Shown here in pieces: positions 63,103 through 64,000 of a stretch of DNA of 64,000 nucleotides; position 1 is the first letter of the stretch; each line of letters begins with the position of its first letter. Below the pieces are notes generated by a model. That model worked only from the letters and a program-made list of their open reading frames with translations. It was not told where the DNA came from and did not search any database. Position numbers and translations under genes: made by a program. The stretch is taken from NCBI RefSeq assembly GCF_001742745.1, contig NZ_MJAK01000002.1, forward strand, positions 338,846 through 402,845, in the 5' to 3' direction. Origin of the DNA: Curtobacterium sp. ER1/6 (GTDB lineage Bacteria > Actinomycetota > Actinomycetes > Actinomycetales > Microbacteriaceae).

Positions 63103-63323
63103 CCCGCGGCTGCGGTACCAGCGAATGCACCGATGGCGCAGCCAGTGGCAGTCGTGGCATTCGCCCCGACTGGGCTCGATGTGCCGCAGAAGACTCCCTC
63201 GCGGAGGCCAGGAGCGAGGAACTTGTCCATGTCCTCAGCGTATCCGCCGGTCCACTGTCCCCCGGCTGACCGGTGACCGATCGGCTATCGAGACAGTGCG
63301 GCGCTTGGAGGTACGGTGCCAAC

Positions 63324-63665
63324 GTGACCCCAGAGGAACTGCGCGAGCTGACCGTGCTCGATGCCGCGTTCATGATTCGAGTACGCCGTATGCCCGCGCG
63401 CATCGAGGAGGTCTTCCCGTCCTTGACGGTCGAGAAGGTCGCTCAGGTGTGGAAGCGCGTCGATCAGTTCGCAAGCGTTACGTTCGGGTGGGGTGCGGAG
63501 TTCATGGACCTCGTCTACCGTCGCGATCTTGACGACGAGTCGCGTGAGCGAGCGTTCGAGCAGCTAGAAGAACGTCACGATCGGGAGTACGAGGACCGTT
63601 GGAGTGACTTCTCACGAAGCAGCCGCAGCGCGGGAGAGAGTCGAGGGCAGATCGCGAACCGGTAG
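63324..63665 (+). CDS. hypothetical protein
   Basis: 113 residues, not recognised. Charged and helical, with WKRVDQFASVTFGWGAEFMDLVYRRD in the middle and an Arg/Ser/Glu-rich C-terminus. The GTG at 63324 follows TACGGT (63312-63317) by 6 nt, so it is probably leaderless. Confidence 0.6.
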   Translation: MTPEELRELTVLDAAFMIRVRRMPARIEEVFPSLTVEKVAQVWKRVDQFASVTFGWGAEFMDLVYRRDLDDESRERAFEQLEERHDREYEDRWSDFSRSSRSAGESRGQIANR

Positions 63666-63673
63666 CCCATCGG

Positions 63674-64000
63674 CTATCGGTCGATCCGCGCGAGCCAGTC
63701 CCGGATCAGGGCGGCGGTGATCCCGGGTTGCTCGAGGTGCACGTTGTGTCCAGCACCGTCGAGGACGACGAAGCTGCCTCGCGGGTAGTGGTCCCGGAGT
63801 GCGAGCCCGTTCTCGTAGCCGACGACGTCGTCCTGCCGACCGAACAGGTGCAGGGCCGGAGCGGTGAACGGTTCCGGATGGAGCTCCTCCGGCAGGGCAT
63901 CCAATGCGTAGTCGGCGGCGATGCGGTCCATCACCGCAGGGTCGGCGCCACGGAGACCGGGCAGAACGTACCGCTCGAACGCTGTGAACGCGGCGGCGAG
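63674..64000 (-). CDS. alpha/beta hydrolase, N-terminus off the right edge
   Basis: 109 residues of the C-terminal part of an alpha/beta hydrolase. Visible are the acid region LHLFGRQDDVVGYENG and the catalytic His in DGAGHNVHLEQPG. The nucleophile and the N-terminal half lie beyond the window edge. Substrate unknown. The frame is open to base 64000. Confidence 0.85.
   Translation of the reverse strand, partial: LAAAFTAFERYVLPGLRGADPAVMDRIAADYALDALPEELHPEPFTAPALHLFGRQDDVVGYENGLALRDHYPRGSFVVLDGAGHNVHLEQPGITAALIRDWLARIDR

Noticed and set aside
63100..63240. A 46-codon minus-strand frame starting MDKFLAPGL
   Set aside because: Composition is random-looking (Ala, Gly, Thr), it ends inside the next gene and has no ribosome binding site.

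Overview
The window is one continuous piece of a very GC-rich actinobacterial chromosome. A mycothiol S-conjugate amidase (mca), a DUF4307 partner, DUF501, a LAXTG-type sorting signal and many starts without a ribosome binding site all point to Actinobacteria. The overall gene set fits Microbacteriaceae, with a Curtobacterium-like organism as my best guess; this is inference from gene content, not a database match. No phage, transposase, integrase, CRISPR array or rRNA was seen.

Layout. 1-10 kb: uppS (cut by the left edge), a HlyIII/PAQR membrane protein, mca with a small membrane protein, DUF4307, greA, a biosynthetic-type threonine dehydratase, an AI-2E family exporter, a frameshifted AlkX/YcaQ-type glycosylase, and the htpX-lemA pair. 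10-20 kb: a large secreted Ig-like/multispanning protein, a ThrE-type exporter, an odd tRNA with a UAA anticodon, type II NADH dehydrogenase, DUF501, ftsB, eno, hisS. 20-30 kb: a candidate small RNA, mazG, nhaA, mfd, a cell-wall anchored propeller protein, pth, rplY and a secreted four-cysteine protein. 30-38 kb: two NarL-type two-component systems on either side of a mannonate dehydratase and a methyltransferase. 38-47 kb: gluconokinase and gnd back to back, a molybdopterin oxidoreductase, a PrmC-related methyltransferase, prs, glmU and a UMF1-type MFS permease.

47-58 kb is a pentose/hemicellulose module. On the minus strand lies a tightly overlapping run (two Gfo/Idh/MocA dehydrogenases, ThuA, a sugar isomerase, a ROK repressor and a xylitol/sorbitol-type dehydrogenase). 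On the plus strand, xylA-xylB and an acetyl xylan esterase are read away from it. A perfect palindrome covers the xylA -10 box and is the likely operator. There is no transporter in the module. 58-64 kb is an accessory zone: an AAA ATPase with a winged-helix-like C-terminus behind a 14-bp AT-rich inverted repeat, AraC and TetR regulators with overlapping 3' ends, the scar of a deletion that joined a DUF2231 gene to the last part of katG, and several short unrecognised genes, ending in a hydrolase cut by the right edge.

Two patterns run through the whole window. First, six copies of one GC-rich palindrome (shared core GGACGGGAGGC and its mirror) sit just after genes in unrelated places. Second, at least fourteen genes have a TANNNT box only 6-7 nt before the start codon, usually with no Shine-Dalgarno sequence, which is the layout of leaderless transcripts.
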